DNA of 6,371 bases from Rhodobacterales bacterium UBA3077 (GCA_002366685.1 DFBP01000133.1:1-6371); one strand, 5' to 3'. Positions 1 to 6,309 are shown, counted from the first letter of the stretch. Numbers and translations: made by a program. The notes: generated by a model from the sequence alone, not told the origin.

Positions 1-303
1 GGCCACTATATCGCCATGTTTGAAAGTGGTGTTTCCCTTACGGGGAACGCAGAGCTAAGCCTTGCGAGCAACCGCGCTATGGCCGTCATGACGCGTGCCG
101 CCGAGATTCTGCTGGAGCAAGTCCCGCCAGAAAAACGCCCGCCTGCAATTATGGTGAGCCATCATATCTGGGCACTTTCGCATGGCGTTGTCGAACTCTT
201 TGCGCGTGGGTCCCCGGGAGGTCGCGCCCCCTTTTCTCCTGAGGATCTGCTGGAAAGCGGAACCGGCATTTATCTGCGTGGTTTGGGGATAATTTCAAAA
301 TAG
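1..303 (+). CDS. TetR-family transcriptional regulator, C-terminal part (5' end outside the window)
   Basis: The open frame enters from the left edge (first codons read GHYIAMFESG) and ends at TAG 301-303, leaving 100 residues of the C-terminus. The segment is all-helical in character. It carries the W...HG signature of the WHG-type TetR C-terminal domain (W57, H61, G62 of the visible part, in IWALSHGVVELF), preceded by the HYxxMFESG stretch common just before the ligand-binding helices of this group. The N-terminal helix-turn-helix is not in the window, so DNA binding is inferred from the family. Such proteins are dimeric repressors that release DNA on binding a small ligand; the ligand cannot be read from this fragment. 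The gap downstream contains a perfect palindrome that may be its operator. An internal ATG at position 16 is not the real start because the frame and the domain continue upstream of it. Confidence 0.8.
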   Translation, partial: GHYIAMFESGVSLTGNAELSLASNRAMAVMTRAAEILLEQVPPEKRPPAIMVSHHIWALSHGVVELFARGSPGGRAPFSPEDLLESGTGIYLRGLGIISK

Positions 304-316
304 TTGTCAGAAACGC

Positions 317-322
317 TTGACC
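317..322 (+). promoter_or_regulatory. Possible -35 element of the DUF2852 gene
   Basis: TTGACC matches five of six bases of the sigma-70 type -35 consensus. No good -10 box sits at 17 bp. The best candidates are TATGTT (343-348, spacer 20) and GTTAAT (346-351), both touching the palindrome at 346-366. The promoter assignment is therefore tentative, but the overlap would suit repression by an operator-bound protein. Confidence 0.3.
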
Positions 323-345
323 TTGCGAATTTTGCGCTTATCTAT

Positions 346-366
346 GTTAATGTTAATAACATTTAC
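346..366. promoter_or_regulatory. Palindromic operator candidate upstream of the DUF2852 gene
   Basis: Positions 349-363 read AATGTTAATAACATT, a perfect inverted repeat of two 7-bp arms around a central A. Two further pairs (346/366 and 347/365) extend it to 21 bp with a single mismatched pair (348/364). The left part also forms a direct repeat of ATGTTA (344-355 region). Size and symmetry are typical of TetR-family operators, and a TetR gene ends 42 bp upstream. The site lies 18 bp before the DUF2852 start codon, where a bound dimer would block transcription. Which protein binds here is inference. Confidence 0.5.
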
Positions 367-384
367 TTCGAAAGGAACGCAAAC

Positions 385-813
385 ATGTCGTCTATCCAAC
401 AGTGGCTAGAAAACACCCGAGATTGGCTTGATGGATACGGGAAAGGCGCCTGGATCGCCGCCATGGTCCTTGGCTTTATCTTTCTGTGGCCTGTTGGCCT
501 AGCCCTCCTTTTTTATATGATCGGAACCAATCGCATGTCCAAATTTTCTCGTTGCGGTCGTTCGCGCGGCCGTTTCAACAGCACCGGCAACGAAGCTTTT
601 GACAACTATCGTGATGAAACGCTGAAGCGCCTTGAAGAAGAACAGTCCGAGTTTAAGAACTTTATGGCTAAACTTCGGGCCGCCAAAGACAAAGCCGAGT
701 TTGACCAGTTCATGAACAACCGTGAAGCCCGCGGTTTTGAAGAGCCTGAAGCGAAACCGGCATCGTCAACCCCTGAGCGTTCAGACTTTGGCGCAATGCC
801 AAACCCGGCCTAA
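385..813 (+). CDS. DUF2852 family membrane protein
   Basis: A 142-residue protein. I place the start at ATG 385 because GAAAGGAAC (about 370-378) gives a good ribosome-binding site. The frame is open back to TTG 304, but that extension would run through the palindrome and has no family resemblance. The N-terminus has Trp-rich residues 7-14, then one hydrophobic segment at about 22-47 containing FLWPVGLALLFY, followed by a basic stretch (50-63). A charged helical region at about 71-115 (AFDNYRDETLKRLEEEQ, then AKDKAEFDQFM) is probably a coiled coil, and a Pro/Ala/Ser-rich tail closes the protein. This layout (WPVGLA membrane segment, then AFDxYRxETLxRLExE) is what I know as DUF2852, an alphaproteobacterial family without an assigned function. 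The basic residues after the helix suggest that the coiled coil is cytoplasmic. The gene stands alone, with its own promoter region and a hairpin behind it. Confidence 0.8.
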   Translation: MSSIQQWLENTRDWLDGYGKGAWIAAMVLGFIFLWPVGLALLFYMIGTNRMSKFSRCGRSRGRFNSTGNEAFDNYRDETLKRLEEEQSEFKNFMAKLRAAKDKAEFDQFMNNREARGFEEPEAKPASSTPERSDFGAMPNPA

Positions 814-821
814 CCAGCCCA

Positions 822-846
822 GCCCCGCAGCGACCAGTTGCGGGGC
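822..846 (+). terminator. GC-rich hairpin after the DUF2852 gene (likely terminator)
   Basis: GCCCCGCA (822-829) pairs perfectly with TGCGGGGC (839-846) around a 9-base loop, starting 8 bp after the stop codon. The following bases (ACTTCGTT) make only a weak U-tract, so termination may be incomplete and some read-through into bpt is possible. Confidence 0.55.
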
Positions 847-875
847 ACTTCGTTAGGCATAGGGTAATTTAAATA

Positions 876-905
876 TTGCCCAAGGCGTTAACCTGTTGTT
901 AGATT
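876..905 (+). promoter_or_regulatory. bpt: Weak sigma-70-like promoter candidate for bpt
   Basis: TTGCCC (876-881) and TAGATT (900-905), spaced 18 bp, each match four of six consensus bases. An AT-rich patch (865-877, including the palindrome ATTTAAAT) lies just upstream, like an UP element. Transcription would start near 912, giving a short leader before the ATG at 930. The assignment rests on weak matches only. Confidence 0.25.
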
Positions 906-929
906 GTCCTATGCCAAGAGATAGTGACA

Positions 930-1745
930 ATGCGCCATAGCCTGCTTAAACATCCTCAATTTTATGTAACAGCACCTCAGGATTGCCCCTACCTTGAAGG
1001 CAAGCTCGAACGTAAGCTGTTCACGACCCTCTATGAAGAAGGTGGTGTTGCGCTCAATGCTTCGCTATCCCATCAGGGGTTTAGGCGCTCACAAAATGTC
1101 ATCTACAGGCCTTCTTGCTCGGACTGCAACGCATGTCAGTCTGCTCGGGTCAAAGTGCAAGAGTTCCTGCCAAGTCGCTCGCAAAAACGCGTGAATAAGA
1201 AAAACAACCATTTGGTTCGCAACCTTAAAACGCCTTGGGCAAGGGAATCTCACTACGCTCTGTTCAATCGATATTTGAATTCGCGCCACGCAGACGGCGG
1301 AATGGCCGGGATGGATGAATCTGAATTTAGTGCCATGATCGAAGAAACGCCGGTCAATACGCGGTTGGTTGAATATTCGATTTATAAGGAGGGGCGGAGT
1401 ATTCCGGTGGCTGTGTGTTTAAGCGACCTTCTGGAAGATGGCCTATCAATGGTTTATTCGTTTTTCGAACCGGAAATGGCTAAAAACAGCATCGGGACAT
1501 ATATGATTCTAGATCATATCCGCTTAGCCAGAGAGGCAGGGCTGCCTTACGTTTACCTTGGATACTGGGTTCAGGGCAGCCAGAAGATGGACTACAAGTC
1601 CAAATTCCAGCCTCTGGAAACCTATCGAAATGGCGGCTGGAAAGCTCTGGATTTTGGTGAGCAAAATCCGGATGAGCATCCCCTGGATAGCCAGCCTATT
1701 TCCCGTCAGGTCGCGGCAATACATTTGCCACTCATCAACGACTAA
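930..1745 (+). CDS. bpt: Aspartate/glutamate leucyltransferase (bacterial N-degron aminoacyl-tRNA-protein transferase)
   Basis: A 271-residue protein that aligns along its whole length with bacterial Bpt/ATE enzymes. These transfer leucine from Leu-tRNA to proteins with N-terminal Asp or Glu, marking them for ClpS/ClpAP degradation in the cytoplasm. The N-terminal ATE domain shows FYVTAPQDCPYLEGKLERKL (11-30) and FRRSQNVIYRPSC with the Cys cluster C63, C66, C69; C19 is the other conserved Cys. The C-terminal GNAT-like domain carries YSFFEPE (176-182), NSIGTYMILDHI (186-197) and the family hallmark YLGYWVQGSQKMDYKSKFQP (209-228). Length is normal for the family and no key block is missing. ATG 930 is preferred: AAGAGA (916-921) lies 8 bp before it, the protein then begins MRHSL as in relatives, and the in-frame GTG at 924 is too close to that site. 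The E. coli paralogue type (Aat, L/F-transferase) is excluded by these motifs. Bpt rather than eukaryote-like arginyl specificity is inferred from the bacterial subfamily. Confidence 0.93.
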   Translation: MRHSLLKHPQFYVTAPQDCPYLEGKLERKLFTTLYEEGGVALNASLSHQGFRRSQNVIYRPSCSDCNACQSARVKVQEFLPSRSQKRVNKKNNHLVRNLKTPWARESHYALFNRYLNSRHADGGMAGMDESEFSAMIEETPVNTRLVEYSIYKEGRSIPVAVCLSDLLEDGLSMVYSFFEPEMAKNSIGTYMILDHIRLAREAGLPYVYLGYWVQGSQKMDYKSKFQPLETYRNGGWKALDFGEQNPDEHPLDSQPISRQVAAIHLPLIND

Positions 1746-1751
1746 TTAACA

Positions 1752-1767
1752 ACACAACGCTTTGTGT
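1752..1767. other. Small AT-rich hairpin between bpt and its terminator
   Basis: ACACAA (1752-1757) and TTGTGT (1762-1767) pair around the tetraloop CGCT, directly before the GC-rich terminator stem. For leftward transcription from dctM it would follow the GC stem. It may help 3'-end formation for dctM, but the stem is weak and this is inference. Confidence 0.35.
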
Positions 1768-1768
1768 G

Positions 1769-1801
1769 CCCCCGCGATGTATGCGGGGGGAGTTTTTCTT
1801 T
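1769..1801 (+). terminator. Intrinsic terminator of bpt, in the convergent gap with dctM
   Basis: CCCCCGC (1769-1775) pairs with GCGGGGG (1783-1789) around a 7-base loop, followed by the U-rich run TTTTTCTTT (1793-1801). This is a strong Rho-independent terminator for rightward transcription, and its U-tract runs into the last base pairs of the dctM stop codon. Leftward transcripts from dctM also form the stem, but only a poor U-run follows it on that strand, so it works less well in that direction. Confidence 0.85.
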
Positions 1802-4160
1802 ACCCGCCGAGCAGGTTCGGCACGATGGTTACGATAACCGGGAACAGCCACAGGATCGCCAGCGCAGCCATCTGAATGATCACAAACGGAATCACGCCCC
1901 GGTAAATATGACCGGTGGTCACATTTGATGGGGCAACCCCCCTCAAGTAGAAAAGCGCAAAGCCGAAAGGTGGTGTCAAAAAACTGGTTTGCAGGTTGAT
2001 CGCAATCATAATTGTAACCCATTTCGGGTCCATTGTTCCACCATAGATAACCGGTCCAACAATCGGGATCACAATGTAAATGATCTCCAGGAAATCAAGG
2101 ACGAAGCCAAGAAAGAACAACACGAGCATTACAATCAGGAAGACCGCCCATTCTTTATCAAATGATTTTAGGAAATCCTGAATATAGTCTTCGCCACCAA
2201 ACGAAATGACTACAAGATTCAACATTTGCGAACCGATCAAAATAGCAAACACCATGGAGGTTACTTTGGCGGTTTCTCGAATTACCGGGGATAAAACGGC
2301 TGTTCTGAGCAGTGTATAGCAAGCGTAGAGCATACCTCCCATCGCAACAAAATACGCCGCTTGTGCAACTATTATTGCGATCCAGTTTTGCCAACCCACG
2401 TTTTCAATTCCGGTTCTGAGATCGAAATTAACGCCTACCAGCAGCATTACCACAATGGCAAAGCTGGCGCGGACAATCCATTTTCCGGATTTGTGTTCAT
2501 CCTTAAGCTTTCGGTAGGCCGCAAGCATAATCGCTCCGGCAGCGCCGAGCGCGGCAGCGGGAGTTGGGTTCGTAATTCCGCCGAGGATGGAACCGAGTAC
2601 AGCCACAATCAGAACCAGCGGCGGGAACACGACTCTCAATAAATCATTTTCACCCAACCGTGGCGCGGATTTGGCCATTCCGTAACCGATTAACAGAAAC
2701 GGAATCGCAAGCTTAATCCAAGCGCTACCGGATTCGTCGCCTGCTGAAATGAAATAAACATCAACGAGAATCGCGCTTAACACACCAATCCAGCCAACGA
2801 TTAAAGGAGTTTTGTTAGCGTTAGGCGCCACCCCAAAAGTTGTGGTGAAAACTAGTGCGACCATGGTCAAAATAACAAGCAGCCCTGTGCCAAGTGGCGG
2901 CGCATTATCTATTTTTTCGAGAACGAGTTCGCTAACCTCCTCCGGAGTGCGGTTCACGGTTGCGGCACCAATTTCGCTTTTCAAAGCGTCAAGCTCTACG
3001 CGCGCAGCAACAGATTCATCCCACAATTCCTGCCCGTGTTTTTCTATCATGGCAACTTGGCACTGCTCGGAAACATTTGTCCGTAATTCGGGCTGTACGC
3101 CAAGCTCAGCGGTTGAGGATACATAAATGGATTGCGAACCGGAAAAAGCAACGACATTCATGCCAATGGCGATCCCAATTACAAAAATCGGGGCAAACAA
3201 GAACCAAGTGATACTATGCCTTTTTCCTCTGCCATGCCCTGAACCAGCCAAAGAAGGAATTGGTGGCGCATTTCCAGGGCGTACCATCGCGTATCCAAAT
3301 GCATAGAAGGCATAAAGGAAGGAGAGGAAGATGCCCGGCAATAGGGCTGCTTTAAAGAGCGTGCCAACAGAAAGTACCGCGGCATGGCCCAAATAAGTTA
3401 GAGCATCCGAGCACCCAAGAAGCTGCGCGCGTTGCTCTTGCGCGGTTGCGTATAGATCGCCGGCCAACGTGCCAAGCAATACAATAACAATAGAAGGTGG
3501 AATAATTTGACCTAGGGTTCCCGACGCAGCAATTACGCCCGTGGCCAGTTCCGGCGAGTAGCCATTTCGCAGCATTGTCGGCAAGGAAAGCAGGCCCATG
3601 GTAACCACCGTAGCGCCCACAATTCCGGTCGAAGCCGCCAAAAATGCACCCACCAAAACAACGGAAACTGCCAAGCCACCCGGGAGTGGCCCAAACACGC
3701 GAGCCATCGTCGTAAGCAGATCTTCGGCGATTTTTGAGCGCTCCAAGGTAACGCCCATAAGGACAAACATGACCACGGCGAGCAAGGTCTCGATAGACTG
3801 CCCGGCAAAAACGCGTTCATTCATGCGGTTCACAATGAAAGAGATTTTACGGTCAAGCGCTTTTTCCCAACCACCTTCAAACAAAGGGCCTACTATTGTT
3901 GGAAGATCGGGGTATCGGAAGTGGGAAATACTGTCTCGAGGAATACCTTCGTTCACCAATGCGAGGTAGGCGTCGCTTCTTTGATCAATTGCGGCATGAA
4001 GCAACAGGCCTGAATTATCCATTACTGCCAAAATCCCGAAGGCTGCAGTGGCGGCCCCGCCAATGGCAAAGGCCACCGGAAAACCGGACATAATGCCAGC
4101 GAACAAACTTGCGAAAACTATGATAAGGCCAAGCTCGACCCCGTCTAAACCAAACAGCAT
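1800..4160 (-). CDS. dctM: TRAP transporter large permease subunit (DctM/FcbT3 type), enlarged form
   Basis: A 786-residue integral membrane protein. It is the transport channel of a TRAP system, importing the solute with Na+ after delivery by the binding protein. Canonical DctM blocks are present in order: GFPVAFAIGGAATA (26-39), LLAVVMFVLMGVTLERSKIAEDLL (126-149), the GGLA/ASTGIVGATVVTMGLLSLPTM half (161-197), GYSPELATGVIAASGTLGQIIPPS (200-223), GGITNPTPAAALGAAGA (527-543, counterpart of the usual GxxTPTEA), and the C-terminal FLGFVLDFLEI (683-693) and FLTPPFGFALFYLRGVAP (727-744). Classical DctM is about 430 residues. The excess lies mainly in a loop at about 50-120 and in a block at about 300-520 that holds roughly four extra hydrophobic segments and a soluble stretch (about 341-420). 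The ATG is preceded by AAAGGGG with a 7-base spacer, and the gene starts 12 bp after the dctQ stop. The frame is intact, so this is not a broken gene. Confidence 0.93.
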   Translation of the reverse strand: MLFGLDGVELGLIIVFASLFAGIMSGFPVAFAIGGAATAAFGILAVMDNSGLLLHAAIDQRSDAYLALVNEGIPRDSISHFRYPDLPTIVGPLFEGGWEKALDRKISFIVNRMNERVFAGQSIETLLAVVMFVLMGVTLERSKIAEDLLTTMARVFGPLPGGLAVSVVLVGAFLAASTGIVGATVVTMGLLSLPTMLRNGYSPELATGVIAASGTLGQIIPPSIVIVLLGTLAGDLYATAQEQRAQLLGCSDALTYLGHAAVLSVGTLFKAALLPGIFLSFLYAFYAFGYAMVRPGNAPPIPSLAGSGHGRGKRHSITWFLFAPIFVIGIAIGMNVVAFSGSQSIYVSSTAELGVQPELRTNVSEQCQVAMIEKHGQELWDESVAARVELDALKSEIGAATVNRTPEEVSELVLEKIDNAPPLGTGLLVILTMVALVFTTTFGVAPNANKTPLIVGWIGVLSAILVDVYFISAGDESGSAWIKLAIPFLLIGYGMAKSAPRLGENDLLRVVFPPLVLIVAVLGSILGGITNPTPAAALGAAGAIMLAAYRKLKDEHKSGKWIVRASFAIVVMLLVGVNFDLRTGIENVGWQNWIAIIVAQAAYFVAMGGMLYACYTLLRTAVLSPVIRETAKVTSMVFAILIGSQMLNLVVISFGGEDYIQDFLKSFDKEWAVFLIVMLVLFFLGFVLDFLEIIYIVIPIVGPVIYGGTMDPKWVTIMIAINLQTSFLTPPFGFALFYLRGVAPSNVTTGHIYRGVIPFVIIQMAALAILWLFPVIVTIVPNLLGG

Positions 4161-4172
4161 TTCCCTGCCCCT

Positions 4173-5072
4173 TTAATGTATTGCGGCGGCGATTTCTGCC
4201 GTCTCGTCGTTAATTGGATCCAGGTCCAGATTTTTGCCTTCGGACTCCTTGCCTTCAATAAATTCCAGCAAGGACCGGTAGAAAAACCCGATACCCTGTA
4301 CAATCATCATGAAAGCAAACGACACCAACAATACCTTGAACAGGAAGTACGCGTTAAAACCGTTGGGAGAAAAACCAATAAGTTCGATATTCTCTTTCAG
4401 AAAAGGTGCTTTCCGCATCATTGACTCGAGCGATGCAGAGGCGCTGAATTTCGGTGTCACAAGATTGCGCCACAAGAAGAACCAGCCAAACATCCAGATC
4501 AGGAACATGCTCGGCAGGATGAAAAACAACGAGCCAAACATATCTACGATCCGCTTGAACCGGAAACTCATACGCGCATAGAACAGATCAACCCGAACAT
4601 GCCCGCCCTGCACAAATGTGTAAGCGGCGACGAGCGCCACAATCATGGCGTTATAGAGCTTGAGTTCCTCGCCGAACCAGCTCAAATCTTTTGTAAAAAC
4701 AATTCCGAATGGGCCCACAGAAATTTCTGATACCCTGAAAATGCGTTGAAGAAAGACGATCATCACTTGCTGGAGCACCATTATAAGGGCGGCCCAGGCA
4801 AAAAACCGGCCTACGCCGTTTGAAAAGCCTTCGATGATACCCACAGCACGCCACAATATTGGCCGATGTATAACGCCAACGACTGTAAGAATGAGGAATA
4901 AATCTATGACAATAAACAAAAATTCTTTGGAGGCTCCATAATAAATGAAGCGGATCAGGGATTCCGGGTCATTGACCCAGTTCATCCAAGCCATTGGATT
5001 GGATAAAGCGGTATATAGGTTCACAAACCCCGACAATAGTTGGGCACCTATCCAGCTTAACGCATCAGCCAT
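4173..5072 (-). CDS. dctQ: TRAP transporter small permease subunit (DctQ/FcbT2 type), enlarged form
   Basis: A 299-residue membrane protein, the small partner that binds the large permease. The DctQ hallmark GGHVRVDLFY is at 156-165, directly after a hydrophobic helix (about 138-155). Other likely membrane segments are about 51-68, 89-110, 179-201 and 240-265, with a hydrophobic but interrupted N-terminal stretch (about 6-30). Classical DctQ proteins have four segments in roughly 160-200 residues. Here there is extra sequence at the N-terminus, a longer link at 111-135, and a loop at about 205-238 before the last helix. The C-terminal tail (272-299) is charged and acidic. The start at ATG 5072 follows AAAGAGA with a 4-5 base gap. 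The gene is 12 bp from dctM, and its matching enlargement suggests that the two permeases belong together as a subtype. Confidence 0.9.
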   Translation of the reverse strand: MADALSWIGAQLLSGFVNLYTALSNPMAWMNWVNDPESLIRFIYYGASKEFLFIVIDLFLILTVVGVIHRPILWRAVGIIEGFSNGVGRFFAWAALIMVLQQVMIVFLQRIFRVSEISVGPFGIVFTKDLSWFGEELKLYNAMIVALVAAYTFVQGGHVRVDLFYARMSFRFKRIVDMFGSLFFILPSMFLIWMFGWFFLWRNLVTPKFSASASLESMMRKAPFLKENIELIGFSPNGFNAYFLFKVLLVSFAFMMIVQGIGFFYRSLLEFIEGKESEGKNLDLDPINDETAEIAAAIH

Positions 5073-5108
5073 CTGATCTCTTTCAAATTGTCTAATAAGA
5101 TATAGAAA

Positions 5109-5138
5109 ATACTCCCCGCCTGAAAAGACGGGGAGTAT
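5109..5138 (-). terminator. Intercistronic hairpin between the binding-protein gene and dctQ
   Basis: Bases 5109-5118 and 5129-5138 form a perfect 10-bp stem (arm ATACTCCCCG). On the - strand RNA two more pairs (one G-U, one G-C) close it to 12 bp with a 6-base loop UUUUCA. On that strand the stem is followed by UUUUCUAUAU, a moderate U-tract, so it has the look of an intrinsic terminator. It lies 16 bp after the stop codon of the binding-protein gene and 36 bp before dctQ. Because the permeases have no obvious promoter of their own, partial termination or protection of the upstream mRNA from 3' decay is the likely role. This would give more binding protein than permease. Confidence 0.7.
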
Positions 5139-5154
5139 ATTTTAAATACAGCGA

Positions 5155-6237
5155 TTAACCGAAAATACGATTGCGCTGGGCAACATATGCGCCCTCAGAT
5201 TTGCTTATCCAGCCTGAAGTGGCCTTCATGGACGCACTATGCGAGTTTCGGATTTCTGCAAACAACTCGTCGTCCATAAAGCTGTCCATGACCTTTACTG
5301 TTGCAGCACCGAATGCATCCCAGACACCGTCATTGAACTCCCGAACCTGAACACCCTGAGATATCAAGCGTTCGAGCGCGGCGCCATTATTGCTCAAAAA
5401 CTGTGAAAGACTCCACTGGTGACTCGCAGCAGCAGCCGTTTCAATAATTTTCTGATGGGCCGGGGTCAGTTCATTGAAAACGTCCCGGTTTACCGCTAAT
5501 GACAATGCAACTCCAGGCTCATGGAAGCCAGCGGTATAATAGATTTTTGTGATTTCAGAGAAACCGGCAACTTCATCGGCCCATGGCCCAATCCACTCAG
5601 TTGCGTCAATTGCACCAGAGGAAAGTGCTTGATACACCTCACCACCAGGCAAAGTTTGAACAGATGCACCTAATTCACCAAGCGCTTTACCACCTAGGCC
5701 CGGCATGCGCATTTTGAGACCTTGGAAATCTTCAGCAGAATTAATCTCTTTTGCAAACCAACCACCAGATTGAGCGCCAGTGTTACCCGAAAGAAAAGAT
5801 TTAAGATTAAAAATCTCGCCCAGTTTATCGTGAAGCGCAGCGCCACCATCGTGATAATACCAAGTCATCATTTCTTGCGCTGTCATGCCGAAAGGAACAC
5901 CCGAAAAAAACGAATACCCTTGATGCTGTCCACCAAAGTAATAATCGGCACCATGATACATGTCAGCTTGGCCGGAGGTCACAGCATCAAACGATTCAAA
6001 CGCACCGACCAGCTCACCTGCGGCCTTCGCTTCGATTGTTATAGCACCGTCTGACATAGTTTCAATTAGGTCAGAAACATATTCCACAGCATGCCAAACA
6101 CCGGCCGCACCACGTGGCCAAGTAGTAACCATAGTCAGCGTGCGGTTGCCCTGCGCGTAAGCAGGTGCTGCCAATGTGCTGGCCGCTGCGGCTGTTCCGC
6201 CCAGTGCTGCTTTGGTGATAAAAGAACGACGATCCAT
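5155..6237 (-). CDS. dctP: TRAP transporter solute-binding protein, TakP/FcbT1-like, Tat-exported
   Basis: A 360-residue periplasmic protein that captures the solute and hands it to DctQM. The N-terminus has a twin-arginine signal, DRRSFITKAAL (2-12), a hydrophobic Ala-rich core and a cleavage site after AYA (26-28). The mature part carries the blocks of the TakP group: TTWPRGAAG (38-46), AGELVGAFESFDAV (73-86), GNTGAQSGGWF (151-161), FQGLKMRMPGLGGKALGELG (171-190), LPGGEVYQAL (196-205), DATEWIGPWADEVAGF (211-226) and FHEPG (238-242). Q156, R177, E214 and W215 sit where, as I recall, TakP binds the carboxylate and a cation, so a 2-oxo acid, lactate-like or similar organic acid is the best guess. 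FcbT1/SmoM-type annotations (chloroaromatic acid, mannitol) are alternatives. I chose ATG 6237 because GGGAGG lies 6 bases before it and the signal peptide starts there; the 28-codon extension to 6321 would bury the signal. Confidence 0.92.
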   Translation of the reverse strand: MDRRSFITKAALGGTAAAASTLAAPAYAQGNRTLTMVTTWPRGAAGVWHAVEYVSDLIETMSDGAITIEAKAAGELVGAFESFDAVTSGQADMYHGADYYFGGQHQGYSFFSGVPFGMTAQEMMTWYYHDGGAALHDKLGEIFNLKSFLSGNTGAQSGGWFAKEINSAEDFQGLKMRMPGLGGKALGELGASVQTLPGGEVYQALSSGAIDATEWIGPWADEVAGFSEITKIYYTAGFHEPGVALSLAVNRDVFNELTPAHQKIIETAAAASHQWSLSQFLSNNGAALERLISQGVQVREFNDGVWDAFGAATVKVMDSFMDDELFAEIRNSHSASMKATSGWISKSEGAYVAQRNRIFG

Positions 6238-6243
6238 AGATAA

Positions 6244-6249
6244 CCTCCC
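6244..6249 (-). promoter_or_regulatory. Strong ribosome-binding site deciding the binding-protein start
   Basis: On the - strand GGGAGG ends 6 bases before the ATG at 6237. It is the best Shine-Dalgarno match in the window, fits a highly made binding protein, and fixes the start at the twin-arginine signal. Confidence 0.75.
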
Positions 6250-6254
6250 AGTAA

Positions 6255-6273
6255 TGGCGCATTTTTCGCGCCA
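6255..6273 (-). promoter_or_regulatory. Leader stem-loop just upstream of the binding-protein ribosome-binding site
   Basis: TGGCGC (6255-6260) and GCGCCA (6268-6273) form a perfect 6-bp GC-rich stem with a 7-base A-rich loop in the - strand RNA. The stem ends 5 bases before GGGAGG and leaves that site free. If the promoter candidate at 6279-6309 is right, the stem would be at the very 5' end of the mRNA, where such structures commonly slow decay. The U-poor sequence after it argues against a terminator. Confidence 0.45.
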
Positions 6274-6278
6274 GATCG

Positions 6279-6309
6279 ATAATAGTGGCCACAAATTAAC
6301 CGCACCCAA
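6279..6309 (-). promoter_or_regulatory. Tentative promoter of the TRAP operon
   Basis: On the - strand TATTAT (6279-6284) matches five of six -10 bases. TTGGGT (6304-6309) is a poor -35 at a long 19-bp spacer. The 8-bp palindrome GTGGCCAC (6285-6292) fills the spacer directly next to the -10 and could be a regulator half of the control region. The remaining upstream bases to 6371 show no gene on either strand. Confidence 0.3.

Noticed and set aside
304..384. Upstream extension of the DUF2852 gene to TTG 304
   Set aside because: The extension has no ribosome-binding site, no family resemblance, and runs through the palindrome; ATG 385 has a good site.
924..929. GTG start for bpt
   Set aside because: It is too close to AAGAGA (2 bases), and relatives begin at MRH, which matches ATG 930.
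1735..2022. 95-codon open frame on the - strand across the end of dctM and the bpt terminator
   Set aside because: It overlaps dctM in another frame and would read through the terminator hairpin; the product has no recognisable features.
3598..3969. 123-codon open frame on the + strand inside dctM
   Set aside because: It lies wholly antisense to conserved DctM coding sequence, its product has the Thr/Ser/Arg-rich composition of a shadow frame, and I recognise no domain.
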